Shown here piece after piece: positions 41,546-53,244 of a stretch of 64,000 nt of DNA (positions are counted from its first letter, which is position 1; each line of letters opens with the position of its first letter). This DNA comes from Polymorphobacter multimanifer (GTDB lineage Bacteria; Pseudomonadota; Alphaproteobacteria; Sphingomonadales; Sphingomonadaceae): the NCBI RefSeq assembly GCF_014205635.1, contig NZ_JACIIV010000015.1:1-64000 (forward strand), read 5' to 3'. The notes beneath the pieces were generated by a model that had not been told where the DNA came from, made no database searches, and saw only the letters and a program-made list of their open reading frames with translations. The position numbers and the translations under genes are program-made.

Positions 41546-44154
41546 CAATTCCGCGACGGCTTGGGCTTCAGCACGGGGCGCGGTGCCGGCGCTACGGGTG
41601 CCGGCTGTGCAACAGGCTCAGGCGCGACTTCGACCGGAGCCGGTACCTCTGCCACCGGAACTGCGGGCATCCTGACTCCACCATCGAACACGGCGAACTG
41701 GATCCCGGCGAGCGGCATGCCGGTGACCACCGCAGGAATCGGTGTGGTCGAGATCGGCGACACCGGGAGCGGAGCGGGTGCCGGCGTCGGGGTGGGGGTA
41801 GGCGTCGGAGTCGGAGTCGGAGTCGGGGTCGGAGTCGGGGTGGGGGTAGGCGTCGGGGTAGGCGTTGGCGTTGGCGTTGGCGTTGGCGTTGGAGTGGGTG
41901 TGGGGGTCGGGGTGGGCGTGGGCGTTGGTGTCGGCGTCGGAGTCGGAGTAGGCGTCGGAGTGGGGGTAGGCGTTGGAGTTGGGGTTGGGGTTGGGGTTGG
42001 GGTTGGCGTTGGCGTTGGGGTCGGGGTTGGTGTTGGTGTGGGGGTCGGTGTCGGTGTGGGGGTAGGTGTTGGCGTGGGGGTGGGTGTCGGTGTGGGAGTA
42101 GGTGTTGGCGTTGGAGTTGGCGTTGGAGTGGGGGTAGGGGTCGGAGTCGGGGTCGGAGTAGGCGTAGGCGTCGGAGTAGGCGTAGGCGGTGTGACGACGC
42201 CAGCCGTGCGCTGCCCGGCTTCGCAGCACGAGCTCGCAAGTGCGTATTGCGCGGCATCGGCGCCGCCCAGCGTGTAGCCGCTGAAGCTGACGCCGCCGTC
42301 TTCACCCGGCACGGCGCTGTCGAAATCGGCCCGCGCATCGGGTCCGGCGACGAGTGTGACACCCGTCGGCAGCCCCGAGGTCGCGGTGCTGTTGAAGCCG
42401 CTGAGCACCACCGCGGTGGTCCCGTCGCCGACCTTTGTCGCCGTCGGGAAAACCAGCATCCGGGCATCGATCGTGGAGCCGCCGCTGAGAGTGAAGCGCG
42501 GCGTGAAGTTCGTCGGCGTCGCATAGGAGGTCGGGTTGTAGTTGATGGTGACGAGCGCCGTCGGGCCGGTGACGACGATCGGCGGCGCCGAAGCGCCGAA
42601 GATCACCGTGCCGCCCTCGACTCCCGGGCCGGTGCCGTCGAAGCCGGCGATCAGCGTCATGCCCGCTGGCACGCCGAGCGACTGCGCCGGGATCGTCGTG
42701 CCTCGGGTCAGCACGATCGCGCCCTGGATAAGAAGGTCGTGCCCGGCACAGAGCACCATGTTGCCGTCGGTGACGGTGAGCGCGGCGATGGTCTGGATGG
42801 TGACGTTGCGCCCGGCATTGACGATCATGCTGCCGTTGGTCGTCGTCATCGCCGCCGCCAGGTTCACATCGCGGCCGCAGCACAGCACGATGTTGCCATT
42901 GGTCGCGGTGATCGACGCGTTGACGTTGATGTCGCGCACCGCATTGAGCCGCAGCGTGGTGGTGCTCGGGCTGGCGGTCCAGGCGATCGCTTCGTTGACG
43001 AAGATGTCGCCATTGCCGGTCGCCGACGTGAACAGGTTGGTGGTCGGCGGCGTGCCGCTGACGGTGTTGTCGTTGCCCGGAAAAGTGCTGATGACGATGC
43101 TGTTGGTGACGAGCAGCGCCGAAAGCGCCGCGCCCGAGATGTTCTTGCCGGCCTCGATCGTGAAATCCTCCGGGTCGATCAGCCAGGTGCCGGTGGTGCC
43201 GCTCGCTGCCAGCGTCGTGATGCGTGCCGTATCGGCGATGTTGACCGAGGCCGCCGAGGTTTCGATGAAGCCGCCGTCGCCGCCATCGGGAGCGCTGGCA
43301 TCGAGGCTGCCGTCGATGGTCATGGTGCCGCTGGTCATGTCGCCGAGCAGCAGGATGACGCCGCCGCGGTTGGCAACGGTCTGCGCAACGATGACCCCGG
43401 TGTTGTTGACAGCGGTCTTGAGCAACTGCCCCGCGGCCTGGGCGGTGAGCAGGACCCGGCCGCCATTGGCCGCGATCAGCCCGCCGTTCTCGACGATGGC
43501 CTGGATGGCGCCGCGCTCGATGGCGACGTTGAGGAGGCCGTCGCCGGCAAAATCGAGCGTCACCGCCTCACCGCCGACGAGCGCCACGCTGCCGAGCTGC
43601 GCCTGGATCGTTCCCTGGTTGCTCACCTGCGAGCCCATCAGCGCAACAACGCCGCCATCGGCATTGATGCTCCCCTCGTTGCGGACGCTGCCGCCACTGC
43701 CTTCGAAGCGGAAGCGGTTCGCCATGAAGTCGCTGTCGGAGATGCCGAGCGTCGAGGCGACAAGGCCGCCGACATTGACCTGGGCGTTGCGACCGAAAAG
43801 GATGCCGTTCGGATTGACGATGAAGACCCGGCCATTGGCCGACATCTGGCCCATGATGGCGCTGGGGTCCTGGCCAAGGACGCGGTTGAGCGTCACCGAC
43901 TGGGCGTTGGGCTGGGCGAAGGTCACGCTCTCGCCCGTTGCGATGCCGAAGCTCTGCCAGTTGACGACGGCATTCTGGCTCGACTGGTTGATCGTCAGCG
44001 CCGCGTTTGCAGCCGAGATCGTCGCACTGCCGGCGACAACGACGCCGCCGCCGGGAAGTGCAAGCGCTGCGCCGGGCAGCGACACCAGCGCCGCGACCAT
44101 GGTGCCGGCGAGGAGTCGAATGCGATGGGCCTTGGCGAGAACGGCGAGAAACAT
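41545..44154 (-). CDS. Two-partner secretion exoprotein (TpsA) with FHA N-terminal domain and Thr-Pro repeat
   Basis: An 869-residue exoprotein. After a long signal region ([19 protein letters not shown]) comes the haemagglutinin-activity/TPS domain with [56 protein letters not shown] and GGLVAST. Beta-helix repeats follow ([42 protein letters not shown]), with an MBG-like segment. Then come about 67 Thr-Pro dipeptides and a Pro/Val-rich end. The inner ATG at 44154 (AAGG upstream) gives a better start than ATG 44187. It lies 55 bp downstream of its transporter gene. Confidence 0.85.
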   Translation of the reverse strand: MFLAVLAKAHRIRLLAGTMVAALVSLPGAALALPGGGVVVAGSATISAANAALTINQSSQNAVVNWQSFGIATGESVTFAQPNAQSVTLNRVLGQDPSAIMGQMSANGRVFIVNPNGILFGRNAQVNVGGLVASTLGISDSDFMANRFRFEGSGGSVRNEGSINADGGVVALMGSQVSNQGTIQAQLGSVALVGGEAVTLDFAGDGLLNVAIERGAIQAIVENGGLIAANGGRVLLTAQAAGQLLKTAVNNTGVIVAQTVANRGGVILLLGDMTSGTMTIDGSLDASAPDGGDGGFIETSAASVNIADTARITTLAASGTTGTWLIDPEDFTIEAGKNISGAALSALLVTNSIVISTFPGNDNTVSGTPPTTNLFTSATGNGDIFVNEAIAWTASPSTTTLRLNAVRDINVNASITATNGNIVLCCGRDVNLAAAMTTTNGSMIVNAGRNVTIQTIAALTVTDGNMVLCAGHDLLIQGAIVLTRGTTIPAQSLGVPAGMTLIAGFDGTGPGVEGGTVIFGASAPPIVVTGPTALVTINYNPTSYATPTNFTPRFTLSGGSTIDARMLVFPTATKVGDGTTAVVLSGFNSTATSGLPTGVTLVAGPDARADFDSAVPGEDGGVSFSGYTLGGADAAQYALASSCCEAGQRTAGVVTPPTPTPTPTPTPTPTPTPTPTPTPTPTPTPTPTPTPTPTPTPTPTPTPTPTPTPTPTPTPTPTPTPTPTPTPTPTPTPTPTPTPTPTPTPTPTPTPTPTPTPTPTPTPTPTPTPTPTPTPTPTPTPTPTPTPTPTPAPAPLPVSPISTTPIPAVVTGMPLAGIQFAVFDGGVRMPAVPVAEVPAPVEVAPEPVAQPAPVAPAPRPVLKPKPSRN
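41783..42187 (-). repeat. Hexanucleotide array encoding about 67 Thr-Pro dipeptides
   Basis: About 405 bp made of degenerate 6-bp units. On the coding strand each is ACN-CCN; both third positions vary from unit to unit, so the array is repetitive mainly at protein level. It lies between the secreted beta-helix part and the C-terminus of the exoprotein. Length may differ between strains by slippage or unequal exchange. Confidence 0.9.
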
Positions 44155-44208
44155 GGGCTTTACCTTGTGAAAATCATGCGTCCGCACCGGGTTCGGTGGC
44201 GGAACGGA

Positions 44209-45864
44209 TCAGAAGAACTTGCTTGCCTGGAACCAGAACTGCCCCGACGCATCGGGGCCCGAGGTGACGCGCTGGTTGCCGAGGCGGTGGGCATAGGAGG
44301 CCCGGACCTGGAAATTGCCGTTGTCGGCCCAGGCGATGCCGCCGCCGGCACCGCTGAGGCTGGTGCTGTTGTCGGCGGGCGAAAAGCGGTTGCGGTTGAA
44401 GGTGACGCCGCCATGGTCGACGAACGCGACAAGCGAGACATCGCCGGGCACCGCGTCCGACACGCCGGCCAGTCGCAGCCGCGCTTCGGCGGTGACGATA
44501 TAGCCCTGGTCGCCGAAGCCCTCGCCTTCCGGATAGGCGCGGACGCCATAGGCGCCGCCAAGCTGCATCTTTTCGGAAATGTCGAGGTTCTTCGACGCCA
44601 GCTGGCCGCGAGCAAAAAGGTACAGCGACAGGTTCTCGGTCAACGACTGGTTGCGGCCGGCGGCGAGGTTGAGCTTGTGGAAGCCGCCGTTGCTGCGCGC
44701 CGTCACTGCATCGATGGCGCGAACGGCGGGGGTGCGGATGTCGAGGTTGCCCATCGACCAGCCGATCGACCAGAAGCTGCTGCCGCTGGCATCGCGCCCG
44801 TCGCCTGAAAGGCCGAGCGAGCCGACCTGCGACCGCCGGTCGATCACGCTGTTGGTGGTGTCGACCTCATCGTGGAAGAATTTGAAGTCGGCGGCAGCGA
44901 GCAGATACACGTTGTAATCATAGGTCCGGAGCAGCGGGTAGCTGGCAAAGACGCTGAAGATGTCGGCCGAGCCATGGGCATCGAGCGCCTCGAATTCCTT
45001 GCCGAGCGAATAATCCAGCCGCGCATAGGCGACACCGAGGGTTAGGGCACCGACGGGAAGCTGATAGGCGCCGCGAACATAGGTGAGCCCGCCATCCGAC
45101 ACGAGGCCGCGGACGCTCAGCACATCGCCCAACCCAAGCGGATTGTTGAAGTTGAGGCTGCCGCCGGCGCGGTAATAGCCGGTGTAGCGGTTGCCGCCAT
45201 TGTCGACATCGATGCTGCCGGTGATGCTGCGGCCGGGGGTGACGTCGACGCGAAGATCGGCGGTGCCGGTTTCGGCGCCGGGCGACAGCGTCGACTTGAC
45301 CAGCGTGCCGGGCACGTCCGAGAGCAGCAGCAGCCGGCGTTCCAGTGCGCGATTGGCCACGATGTCGCCGCTGTCGAGGCCGGCGAGACGACTGGCGACA
45401 ACCCCATTGGCAACGCGGGTGGTGTTGTTGGTCGTCACGGCGCCGTAGCGGCCCTCGATCACCGCAATGGTGACGGTGCCATCGGCAACAGCCTGCGCCG
45501 GCAGATAGGCCTGGGCGACGAAATAGCCGCGGGCGGCATAGAAGCTGGTGATCCTGGCGGCCATGGCGTTGAGATCACCGAGGCTGAGGCTGGCGCCGGG
45601 CACGAAGCCGGTGACGCTGCGCAGTTCGGATTCGGAAAACACCGTCATGCCGGTGATGGCGATTGCGCTGACCGAAAAGGCGGGGCCGGCATCGGCTGCA
45701 ACGACAGCTGGTGCCGGCCGCTCGATGCGCAGTTCGGGATTGACGGGTGTCATCTGCGCCGGGGGTGGCAGCTGCCGCAGCTGGCCACCGGCACTGGGGA
45801 GCTGTTGCGCCAGTGCCGCCTCGGCGCCTGTCGACAGTATCAGTCCGATCATCGCAGTCCGCAC
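44209..45864 (-). CDS. Two-partner secretion transporter (TpsB, ShlB/FhaC family)
   Basis: A 551-residue outer-membrane transporter. It has a signal peptide ending ALAQQ, a first POTRA region (FSVSAIAITGMTVFSESELRSVTGFVPG), a second with GYFVAQAYLPAQAVADGTVTIAVIEGRYG, and a 16-strand barrel with the family motif RAYPEGEGFGDQGYIVTAEARLRL. The end WFQASKFF carries the terminal Phe of barrel proteins. It secretes the adjacent exoprotein. GTG at 45864 after AAGGTGG is preferred; TTG at 45933 adds an unlikely leader. Confidence 0.88.
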   Translation of the reverse strand: MRTAMIGLILSTGAEAALAQQLPSAGGQLRQLPPPAQMTPVNPELRIERPAPAVVAADAGPAFSVSAIAITGMTVFSESELRSVTGFVPGASLSLGDLNAMAARITSFYAARGYFVAQAYLPAQAVADGTVTIAVIEGRYGAVTTNNTTRVANGVVASRLAGLDSGDIVANRALERRLLLLSDVPGTLVKSTLSPGAETGTADLRVDVTPGRSITGSIDVDNGGNRYTGYYRAGGSLNFNNPLGLGDVLSVRGLVSDGGLTYVRGAYQLPVGALTLGVAYARLDYSLGKEFEALDAHGSADIFSVFASYPLLRTYDYNVYLLAAADFKFFHDEVDTTNSVIDRRSQVGSLGLSGDGRDASGSSFWSIGWSMGNLDIRTPAVRAIDAVTARSNGGFHKLNLAAGRNQSLTENLSLYLFARGQLASKNLDISEKMQLGGAYGVRAYPEGEGFGDQGYIVTAEARLRLAGVSDAVPGDVSLVAFVDHGGVTFNRNRFSPADNSTSLSGAGGGIAWADNGNFQVRASYAHRLGNQRVTSGPDASGQFWFQASKFF

Positions 45865-46584
45865 GTTGGCCACCTTGCTGGAGTCGATGCCCGGAGCGGC
45901 GGAAATGCCGCTTGGACACGAATCTCGTGCCAAGGACTTCAGTTTTCGGCATTGTACGCGATGCTACACGCTGCAGAATGCTATAGGCCCCTAGAGAGAC
46001 TAATATACGTGAACAAGTTCGACTTTCAAGTAGCAGAGATCATCTTAATTTTTGTTAAGTAATTAGTATTTCATATATATATAGTATTAGGTTTCTATTT
46101 ACCATAATTTGAAATGGTAATGTATTTAATTTTTGAAGTATGGAGTGATTATTATTTCGACGAGAGGCGAGCTATTTTATGCATTCTGGCTTTGTTTGCA
46201 TGCCCGCGCTGTACAAAAGCCAAGTTTCCGATCTTTCCGCCAATAGTGAATCTCATAACGGTCGTTTATGCTTTCGCATCTTTGCGGCATGTCTCCGCCA
46301 GTGGCGCAGGGCGGGGGTTTCGGGCGGCTGATCAATGCAGAGCGTGCGCTCCCTGTTGCTCGATTGACGGTGATGCTGACCGGTGCCGGGTTTGCCGGAG
46401 ATTGCATTCCCCCGGATGGTGACCGCCGGGCCAGCCGCTTTCGCCACGCAATTTCGCTCCGGACTTTCCCAGCACCCCGACACAGCGGCTCCATCCGGCT
46501 GCACGATCGGGGTTGCGATGATGGCGCCGATCTTCCACTTTGTTGCGGCGCGGCAATCTGGTCGGCGCCACCACGGGGTTTTCG
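45865..46584. other. Non-coding region with an AT-rich island
   Basis: About 720 bp without a convincing gene between the divergent TPS operon and the transglutaminase cluster. The stretch from about 45985 to 46180 is strikingly AT-rich (runs such as CATATATATATAG) in a GC-rich genome. From 46200 to 46584 composition returns to normal, yet no frame there has a plausible protein. The region must hold promoters for both sides. Confidence 0.6.
46099..46120. repeat. Inverted repeat TTACCAT-N8-ATGGTAA
   Basis: A perfect 7-bp dyad with an 8-nt spacer inside the AT-rich island. It may be a regulator binding site for the divergent genes or a small hairpin. No T-run follows that would make it a terminator. 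Confidence 0.45.
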
Positions 46585-47397
46585 ATGCTGATTCGTGCCG
46601 GGTACCGGATTGTGCTGGGGGTGAACGTGCCGACGGCGATGACAGCGCTTCTGAAGGTCCATCCATCGCGCCACGGCGATCTGCGGACGCCCGAGCAGGT
46701 GCTGACCAGCCCGGCGATCGAGCAGCACGACTATATCGACCAGTTCGGCAACATCTGCACGCGGATGACATTGCCGCCCGGCGACACCGTGCTGAGTTGT
46801 GACCTGCTCGTCGAGGACAGCGGCGAGCCCGACCGGCAGTCACCCGATGCCGAGCAGCATCCGGTGCACGACCTGCCCGACGACGTGCTCGTCTATCTGC
46901 TGGGCAGCCGCTATTGCGAGACCGACCGCATGTCGAGCATGGCGTGGAACATGTTCGGGCATCTGGAGCCCGGATGGTCACGCGTCCAGGCGATCGTCGA
47001 CTATGCCCATCGCCACATGAAATACGGATACGAGCATGCCGACGCAACGCGCACGGCGTTCGAAGGGCATGTGCAGCAAGTTGGAGTGTGCCGCGACTTC
47101 GCGCATCTGGCCATCACCCTGTGTCGCTGCCTGAACATCCCTGCGCGCTATTGCAGTGGCTATCTCGGCGATATCGGCGTGCCGCCGGCGCCCACGCCAA
47201 TGGATTTCCACGCCTGGTTCGACGTCTATCTGGGTGGGGAATGGCACGTGTTCGATGCACGGCACAACAAGCCGCGCATCGGCCGCATCCTGATGGCGCG
47301 AGGCCGCGATGCGACCGACACCGCGTTGACGACGACATTCGGCCCCGTGTGGCTGAACGGCTTCTCCGTGCATACCGATCAGATCGACGAGGCTTGA
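46585..47397 (+). CDS. Transglutaminase-like protein (first of cluster)
   Basis: A 270-residue protein with an N-terminal beta domain and a transglutaminase core. The catalytic Cys is in GVCRDFAHLAI, the His in DFHAWFDVYL and the Asp in FDARHN. Such bacterial proteins are thought to act as peptidases or amide-forming enzymes rather than crosslinkers. The ATG at 46585 is chosen because the preceding sequence does not look like protein. It leads the transglutaminase/ATP-grasp cluster, about 100 bp before the DUF2126 gene. Confidence 0.8.
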   Translation: MLIRAGYRIVLGVNVPTAMTALLKVHPSRHGDLRTPEQVLTSPAIEQHDYIDQFGNICTRMTLPPGDTVLSCDLLVEDSGEPDRQSPDAEQHPVHDLPDDVLVYLLGSRYCETDRMSSMAWNMFGHLEPGWSRVQAIVDYAHRHMKYGYEHADATRTAFEGHVQQVGVCRDFAHLAITLCRCLNIPARYCSGYLGDIGVPPAPTPMDFHAWFDVYLGGEWHVFDARHNKPRIGRILMARGRDATDTALTTTFGPVWLNGFSVHTDQIDEA

Positions 47398-47495
47398 GCA
47401 GGCTTCGTTGCCGCCATGCCACCGCTTCGCTACGATACCCCCTTCCCTCTTGATATCTGGAAACGATCCTGTCGGTCATCGCCGCCCTCAACCAT

Positions 47496-50400
47496 GTGAC
47501 CCGGTACCGCTATGACGAGCCGACCATGCTCGGCCCGCATGTGGTTCGTTTGCGGCCGGCGCCGCACAACAGGACACGGATTCCCAGCTATTCGATGAAG
47601 ATCACGCCGGCGGTGCATTTCATCAACTGGCAGCAGGATCCGCATGGCAACTGGCTGGCGCGAATCGTCTTTCCCGAGCCGACGACCGAGCTCAGCATTT
47701 CGGTCGACCTGACCGCCGAGATGGTGGTGATCAACCCGTTCGACTTCTTCGTCGAACCCTATGCGATGTCGCTGCCTTTCGAATATCCGCCGCAGCTGGC
47801 GCAGGATCTCTCCCCCTATCTGGCGATCGACGATGATGGCCCGGGGCTTGAAGCACTGGTGCGCGATCTTCGCCCCGAAGGTGCGGCGACGGTGGACTTC
47901 ATTGTCGGCGTCAACGAGCGGATCGCGCGGCAGGTCGGCTATACGGTGCGCATGGAGGCGGGGGTGCAGACCCCCGACGAAACGCTGGCACTGGCGCTCG
48001 GATCGTGCCGCGACAGCGCATGGCTGCTCGTGCAGCTGCTCCGCAGGCTCGGCCTCGCGGCGCGCTTCGTCTCGGGCTATCTCATCCAGCTCAAGGCCGA
48101 CATTGACCCGGTGGAAGGTGCGCAGGGCACGCGCACCGACTTCACCGATCTTCATGCCTGGGCCGAAGTCTATATCCCCGGCGCCGGCTGGATCGGACTC
48201 GACGCCACATCGGGGCTGCTGTGCGGAGAGGGGCATATTCCGCTTGCCGCGTCGCCGCACCACCGATCGGCGGCAGCGATCACCGGCGGCGCCAGCCGCC
48301 CGGCCGACCATTTCGACTTCTCGATAACCGTGACGCGGCTGGTGGAGCCGATCCGCATCACCCGCCCGTTCGAGAATGGCGACTGGGACGCCCTCGACCG
48401 TGTCGGCGAGCAGGTGGAGGCGGACCTGCAGAAGCAGGATGTGCGGCTGACCATGGGCGGCGAACCGACCTTCGTGTCGATCGACGATTTCGAATCGAAC
48501 GAGTGGAACATCGACGCTTCGGGCCCGACCAAGCCGATGATCGCCGAAGCACTGCTCCACCGGCTGCGCGACCGGTTCGGCCGCAGCGGCATGCTGCATC
48601 ACGGCCAGGGCAAATGGTATCCCGGCGAGCCACTGCCGCGCTGGGCGCTGGGGCTCTTTTGGCGGCGGGACGGCCTGCCGATCTGGCCGGAGGCAACGGC
48701 GGACCCGCTGAGGGTCGAGGCCGGGGTGACGACCGCAGATGCCGAAGCGCTGATCGCGCGCCTCGCAGGGCGGCTCGGGATCGACCCTGGGCTCGTGATC
48801 CCGGCACGCGAGGATGCGCTGCACTTCATCAAGGCGGAAGGCGACCTGCCCGCCAACCTCGTGCTCGACGAGTCGGCCATCGACGATCCGGCATCGCGCA
48901 CCCGGCTGCGCCGCGCCATGCAGGGCGGGCTGTCGAAGACCATCGGCTATGTGCTGCCGCTGCGCCGCACCTTCGGCAAGGCCGAGGGCGAGGGCTGGGT
49001 AAGCGAGGCTTGGACGTTCACCCGCGAGGGGCTGTTCGTCATCCCCGGCGATTCGCCGCTCGGGCTGCGGCTGCCGCTCGACACATTGCCGGCGCTCGAC
49101 CCCAAAGACTATCCGCATATCGTGCCGCTCGATCCCTATGCCGAGCGCGGACCGCTGCCCGATTTCAGCGCGCTGCCGCCGGCACCGCCACCGAAGCGCA
49201 CGCGCCGCAAGCCGCCGGTGGTGCGCACGGCGCTCAACATCGAGGCGCGCGACGGCATGCTCTACGTGTTCATGCCACCCATCGCGCGGCTCGAGGATTA
49301 TCTCGAGCTGGTCGCGCATCTGGCGGTGGCGGCCGAGGCGCTGCCGGTGCGGATCGAGGGCTACCCGCCACCCGCGGACGCGCGGCTCGGGGTGCTGAAG
49401 GTGACCCCCGATCCCGGGGTCATCGAGGTCAATGTCCAGCCGGCGTCATCGTGGCGCGAGGCGGTGGAGATCACCAACGGCGTGTACGAAGATGCCCGGG
49501 CCACACGGCTGGGCGCCGACAAGTTCATGATCGACGGGCGCCATACCGGGACGGGCGGCGGCGCGCATGTGGTGGTCGGCGGTGCCAGCCCGGCGGATTC
49601 GCCGTTCCTGCGCCGACCCGATGTGTTGAAGAGCCTGTTGATCTACTGGCAGCGCCACCCGTCGCTTTCCTATCTGTTCGCCGGGCTGTTCGTCGGGCCG
49701 ACGAGCCAGGCGCCGCGAGTCGACGAGGCCCGGCACGATGCCTTGTACGAGCTGGAGATCGCGCTCGGGATGATCCCGGGGCCGAAGGCGAGGCGCCCGG
49801 CGCCGTGGCTGGTTGACCGGCTGCTGCGCAACCTGCTCACCGATGTCAGCGGCAACACCCACCGCACCGAGATCTGCATCGACAAGCTCTATTCCCCCGA
49901 CGGCCCGACGGGACGGCTCGGGCTGGTCGAGTTCCGCAGCTTCGAGATGCCGCCGGATGCGCGGATGAGCCTTTCGCAGCAGTTGCTCATCCGGGCGCTG
50001 ATCGCCTGGTTCTGGCGCCAGCCGCAAAGCGGGCCGCTGGTGCGCTGGGGCACCGGGCTGCACGATCGCTTCATGCTGCCGCACTTCGTCTGGAACGACT
50101 TCAAGGACGTGCTCGCCGACCTCGGCGGCGCCGGCTACGCATTCGACAGCCAATGGTTCGAGGCGCAGCGCGCCTTCCGCTTCCCGGTGCACGGCCGCGT
50201 CCAATATGGCCCTGTGTCGCTCGAACTGCGCCATGCCCTCGAACCCTGGCATGTGATGGGCGAAGAGAGCACGGGCTCCGGCACGGTGCGCTTCGTCGAT
50301 GCCTCGGTCGAGCGCCTGCAGGTTCGCGCCGAGGGCTTCAACCCCGAGCGCCACATCATCACCTGCAATGGCCGGATGCTGCCGATGACGCCGACCGAGA

Positions 50401-50729
50401 CCTCGATGGAGGCGGTCGCCGGGGTGCGTTACAAGGCGTGGAAGCTCCACAGCGGGCTGCACCCGACGCGGCCCGTCGATGCACCGCTGACCTTTGACGT
50501 CATCGACCGGGCGCACAACCGCTCGATCGGCGGCTGCGTCTATCACGTCACCCATCCGGGCGGGCGCAGCTACGATACCTTTCCCGTCAACGCCTATGAG
50601 GCACAGGCACGGCGCAAGGCGCGCTTCGACGAGCATGGCCATACCCCCGGCATCATCAAGCCGCCGGTGTCCGAACGGACAGCGGAGTTCCCGATGACGC
50701 TGGACCTGCGGCGCGCGCATGGGAATTGA
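47496..50729 (+). CDS. Large transglutaminase-DUF2126 protein
   Basis: A 1077-residue protein. The N-terminal transglutaminase domain (1-290) has catalytic Cys in [19 protein letters not shown], His in [12 protein letters not shown] and Asp in GLDATSG. The remainder is DUF2126, with [28 protein letters not shown] and [25 protein letters not shown]. The first possible canonical codon is GTG 47496, which begins at VTRYRYDEP. Homologues I remember start about nine residues earlier, and the frame is open to a CTG at 47469 ([10 protein letters not shown]), so the true start may be that CTG. Predicted to act with the ATP-grasp/alpha-E protein in peptide-like ligation or processing. Confidence 0.88.
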   Translation: MTRYRYDEPTMLGPHVVRLRPAPHNRTRIPSYSMKITPAVHFINWQQDPHGNWLARIVFPEPTTELSISVDLTAEMVVINPFDFFVEPYAMSLPFEYPPQLAQDLSPYLAIDDDGPGLEALVRDLRPEGAATVDFIVGVNERIARQVGYTVRMEAGVQTPDETLALALGSCRDSAWLLVQLLRRLGLAARFVSGYLIQLKADIDPVEGAQGTRTDFTDLHAWAEVYIPGAGWIGLDATSGLLCGEGHIPLAASPHHRSAAAITGGASRPADHFDFSITVTRLVEPIRITRPFENGDWDALDRVGEQVEADLQKQDVRLTMGGEPTFVSIDDFESNEWNIDASGPTKPMIAEALLHRLRDRFGRSGMLHHGQGKWYPGEPLPRWALGLFWRRDGLPIWPEATADPLRVEAGVTTADAEALIARLAGRLGIDPGLVIPAREDALHFIKAEGDLPANLVLDESAIDDPASRTRLRRAMQGGLSKTIGYVLPLRRTFGKAEGEGWVSEAWTFTREGLFVIPGDSPLGLRLPLDTLPALDPKDYPHIVPLDPYAERGPLPDFSALPPAPPPKRTRRKPPVVRTALNIEARDGMLYVFMPPIARLEDYLELVAHLAVAAEALPVRIEGYPPPADARLGVLKVTPDPGVIEVNVQPASSWREAVEITNGVYEDARATRLGADKFMIDGRHTGTGGGAHVVVGGASPADSPFLRRPDVLKSLLIYWQRHPSLSYLFAGLFVGPTSQAPRVDEARHDALYELEIALGMIPGPKARRPAPWLVDRLLRNLLTDVSGNTHRTEICIDKLYSPDGPTGRLGLVEFRSFEMPPDARMSLSQQLLIRALIAWFWRQPQSGPLVRWGTGLHDRFMLPHFVWNDFKDVLADLGGAGYAFDSQWFEAQRAFRFPVHGRVQYGPVSLELRHALEPWHVMGEESTGSGTVRFVDASVERLQVRAEGFNPERHIITCNGRMLPMTPTETSMEAVAGVRYKAWKLHSGLHPTRPVDAPLTFDVIDRAHNRSIGGCVYHVTHPGGRSYDTFPVNAYEAQARRKARFDEHGHTPGIIKPPVSERTAEFPMTLDLRRAHGN

Positions 50730-53244
50730 GGCAGTAACGGCACGCCCGCAATCCGATCTCGGGCCGGAAGCAGCAGCGCGGCTTTCGGGCTGGCTGCGCG
50801 ATTACCAGATGCTGCCGGGCGTGCCCGACGAGCTTTTCGACGTGATGCGCCGCCCGCGTGCCGACTGGCTGGAGCTGCTGGCCGGCTTTGCCGAATACCC
50901 CGAGGCGGAATCGCGGAGCCGCTTCTCGGTGGCGACGCGGCACATCCGCGATACCGGGGTGACCTACCGCGTCTATGGCGAGGAAAATGAGCGCATCTGG
51001 CCGGTCAACCCGCTGCCATTGATCCTGGGGCATCGCGAATGGGCGGCGATCGCCGCCGGCGTGGAGCAGCGCGCGACGCTCATCGAGGCGATCCTGCAGG
51101 ACATCTACGGCGAGGCGAAGCTGGTCGAAAGCGGCGCCCTGCCCGCTGCGGCGCTGACCGGAAGCGTCGATTTCGTGCGCGCCATGCGCGGCGTCGAGCC
51201 GCCCGGCGGGCGCCACATGCCGCTCTATGCCTGCGATCTCGGGCGCGGCCCGGACGGGCGCTGGTGGGTGCTCGATGATCGCACCCAGGCGCCCTCGGGC
51301 GCCGGCTATGCGCTCGAGAATCGGCTGGTGCTGTCGCGCGCCTACCCTGCCCTCTACAACCGCATGAACGTCCAGCGGCTCGCGCCCTTCTTCGACGGCA
51401 TGCGCAAGGGGCTGTCGGCAAGCGCCCAGCGCAGCGACCCGCGCATCTGCCTGCTCACCCCGGGGCCGTTCAGCGAAACCTATTTCGGCCAGGCGCAGCT
51501 GGCACGCTACCTGGGCTTGCTGCTGGTCGAAGGCGACGATCTCTTGGCGCGCGACGGCAAGGTTTATCTGCGCACCATCGCCGGCCTGAAGCGCGCCGAT
51601 GTCATCCTGCGGCGGGTCGATGCCGATTATCTCGATCCGCTCGAACTCAACGGCGCCTCGCAACTCGGTGTTCCCGGCATCCTCGAGGCAATCCGCGAAG
51701 GCGGGGTGGCGATGGTCAACATGCCCGGCACCGGCGTGATGGAATCGAAGGCGCTGCTCGGCTTCATGCCCAAGCTCTGCCGCATCATGCTGGGCGAAAC
51801 ATTGAAGCTGCCCAATGTCGCGACCTGGTGGTGCGGCCAGCCGGCAGAGCAGAAATATGTCGAGGACAATCTGAGCCGGCTCGTCGTCGGCCCGGCGTTC
51901 AATGCCTCGGCGGGCCAGTGCAGCCGGTCACGGCTCATCGCCGATCTGTCGGTGGAAGACCGCGAGTCGGTCAGCGCTTGGCTTCGCGACCGCCCGGGCG
52001 ACCATGTCGGGCAGGAGGTGGTGCGGCTTTCGACCATGCCGGTGCTGCGCGGCGACCGGCTGGAAGCCGCTCCCTTCGTGCTCAGGGTCTATGCGGCGTG
52101 GACGCCCGATGGCTTCCGCATCATGCCCGGTGGCTTCTGCCGGACCTCGGAGCGCCCCGACGCGCGCGCCGTGTCGATGGGCGAGGGCGCGCGCACGGCC
52201 GATGTCTGGGTGCTCGACGACAAGCCGGTGGAAGGCGCAACGCTGCTCGCCAGCCATGACGATGTGAAGATCCGGCGGGTGGCCGGCACGCTGCCGAGCC
52301 GGGCGGCCGACAATCTGTTCTGGCTCGGGCGATACCTCGAGCGCGCCGAGGCGACATTGCGGCTGGCGCGCAGCCTGTGCACCAGCCTGATGGTCACCGA
52401 AACGGCCATCCACGGCAGCGGCGAAACACTGGAGGGGCTGCAGACGCTGCTCGTGGGCTGGGGCGCGCTCGACGAAGACGCCCTCGGAAGCGGCTCGCTG
52501 GAGGCAACGGTCAGCACGCTTCGCGACGAGGATGCCGATGGCTCGGTCATTCGGCTGGTCCGCGCCGCGCGGCGAACGGCGGCGAGCATGCGCGAGCGGC
52601 TTTCGGCCGACTTCTGGACCCTGCTGCTCGGCCTCGAGACCGAGCTTGCCGCCACCTGGCCGATGCCGCGCTCGGAAGCCGAGGCGCTCGGGCAGGTCGA
52701 GCGGGCGCTGCAGGTCCTTGCAGCGCTCTCGGGGCTGGCGCAGGAAAACATCAACCGCGATGCCGGCTGGCGGTTTCTCGACATGGGCCGCCGCATCGAG
52801 CGCGGGATCAACGCCTGCCGCATGGCGCGCACCTTCGCGCATGAGGCCGCGACGACCGACGACCTCGACCTGTTGCTCGATCTGGTCGACAGCCAGATCA
52901 CCTACCGCGCCCGCTATCTTGTCGGCCTGTCGATGATCCCGGTGCGGGACACGGCGGTGCTCGACGGCTTCAACACACGGTCGCTGGCGTTCCAGGTGCT
53001 GACGCTGAAGGATCATCTGGCGAAACTGCCGACGCTGCTCGACGACGGCGTGCCGGAGGAGCCGCACCGCGTGCTGCTGCCGCTTTCCACCGAGATAGAG
53101 ACCAGCGAAGCGGCGAGCCTTACCATCGAGCGGATCGCACATTTCGAGGCGACGCTGCTGCACCTGTCGGGCGTGATTGCCGACCGCTACTTCCTGCAGG
53201 GTGCCAAGGCGGTGCCCACGATCAAGCTCTCGGGTCTCGGATGA
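50719..53244 (+). CDS. Circularly permuted ATP-grasp ligase fused to an alpha-E domain
   Basis: An 841-residue fusion. Residues 1-490 form the circularly permuted ATP-grasp type 2 domain (YEVYGE-like [65 protein letters not shown]). Residues 515-841 form the alpha-helical alpha-E domain ([24 protein letters not shown]). The two parts are often separate genes. Comparative work on ATP-grasp amidoligases predicts formation of peptide bonds on an unknown substrate. It overlaps the DUF2126 gene by 11 nt and the next transglutaminase by ATGA. Confidence 0.88.
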   Translation: MGIEAVTARPQSDLGPEAAARLSGWLRDYQMLPGVPDELFDVMRRPRADWLELLAGFAEYPEAESRSRFSVATRHIRDTGVTYRVYGEENERIWPVNPLPLILGHREWAAIAAGVEQRATLIEAILQDIYGEAKLVESGALPAAALTGSVDFVRAMRGVEPPGGRHMPLYACDLGRGPDGRWWVLDDRTQAPSGAGYALENRLVLSRAYPALYNRMNVQRLAPFFDGMRKGLSASAQRSDPRICLLTPGPFSETYFGQAQLARYLGLLLVEGDDLLARDGKVYLRTIAGLKRADVILRRVDADYLDPLELNGASQLGVPGILEAIREGGVAMVNMPGTGVMESKALLGFMPKLCRIMLGETLKLPNVATWWCGQPAEQKYVEDNLSRLVVGPAFNASAGQCSRSRLIADLSVEDRESVSAWLRDRPGDHVGQEVVRLSTMPVLRGDRLEAAPFVLRVYAAWTPDGFRIMPGGFCRTSERPDARAVSMGEGARTADVWVLDDKPVEGATLLASHDDVKIRRVAGTLPSRAADNLFWLGRYLERAEATLRLARSLCTSLMVTETAIHGSGETLEGLQTLLVGWGALDEDALGSGSLEATVSTLRDEDADGSVIRLVRAARRTAASMRERLSADFWTLLLGLETELAATWPMPRSEAEALGQVERALQVLAALSGLAQENINRDAGWRFLDMGRRIERGINACRMARTFAHEAATTDDLDLLLDLVDSQITYRARYLVGLSMIPVRDTAVLDGFNTRSLAFQVLTLKDHLAKLPTLLDDGVPEEPHRVLLPLSTEIETSEAASLTIERIAHFEATLLHLSGVIADRYFLQGAKAVPTIKLSGLG

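Noticed and set aside
41513-42277. Plus-strand open frame encoding a long Gly-Val repeat
   Set aside because: It is the complement of the Thr-Pro repeat of the exoprotein. The two flanking parts have no recognisable protein, and the minus-strand frame has a full TPS domain and operon context.
46253-47047. Minus-strand frame opposite the first transglutaminase gene
   Set aside because: Arg/Ala-rich with no motif. The opposite strand has the catalytic Cys-His-Asp set.
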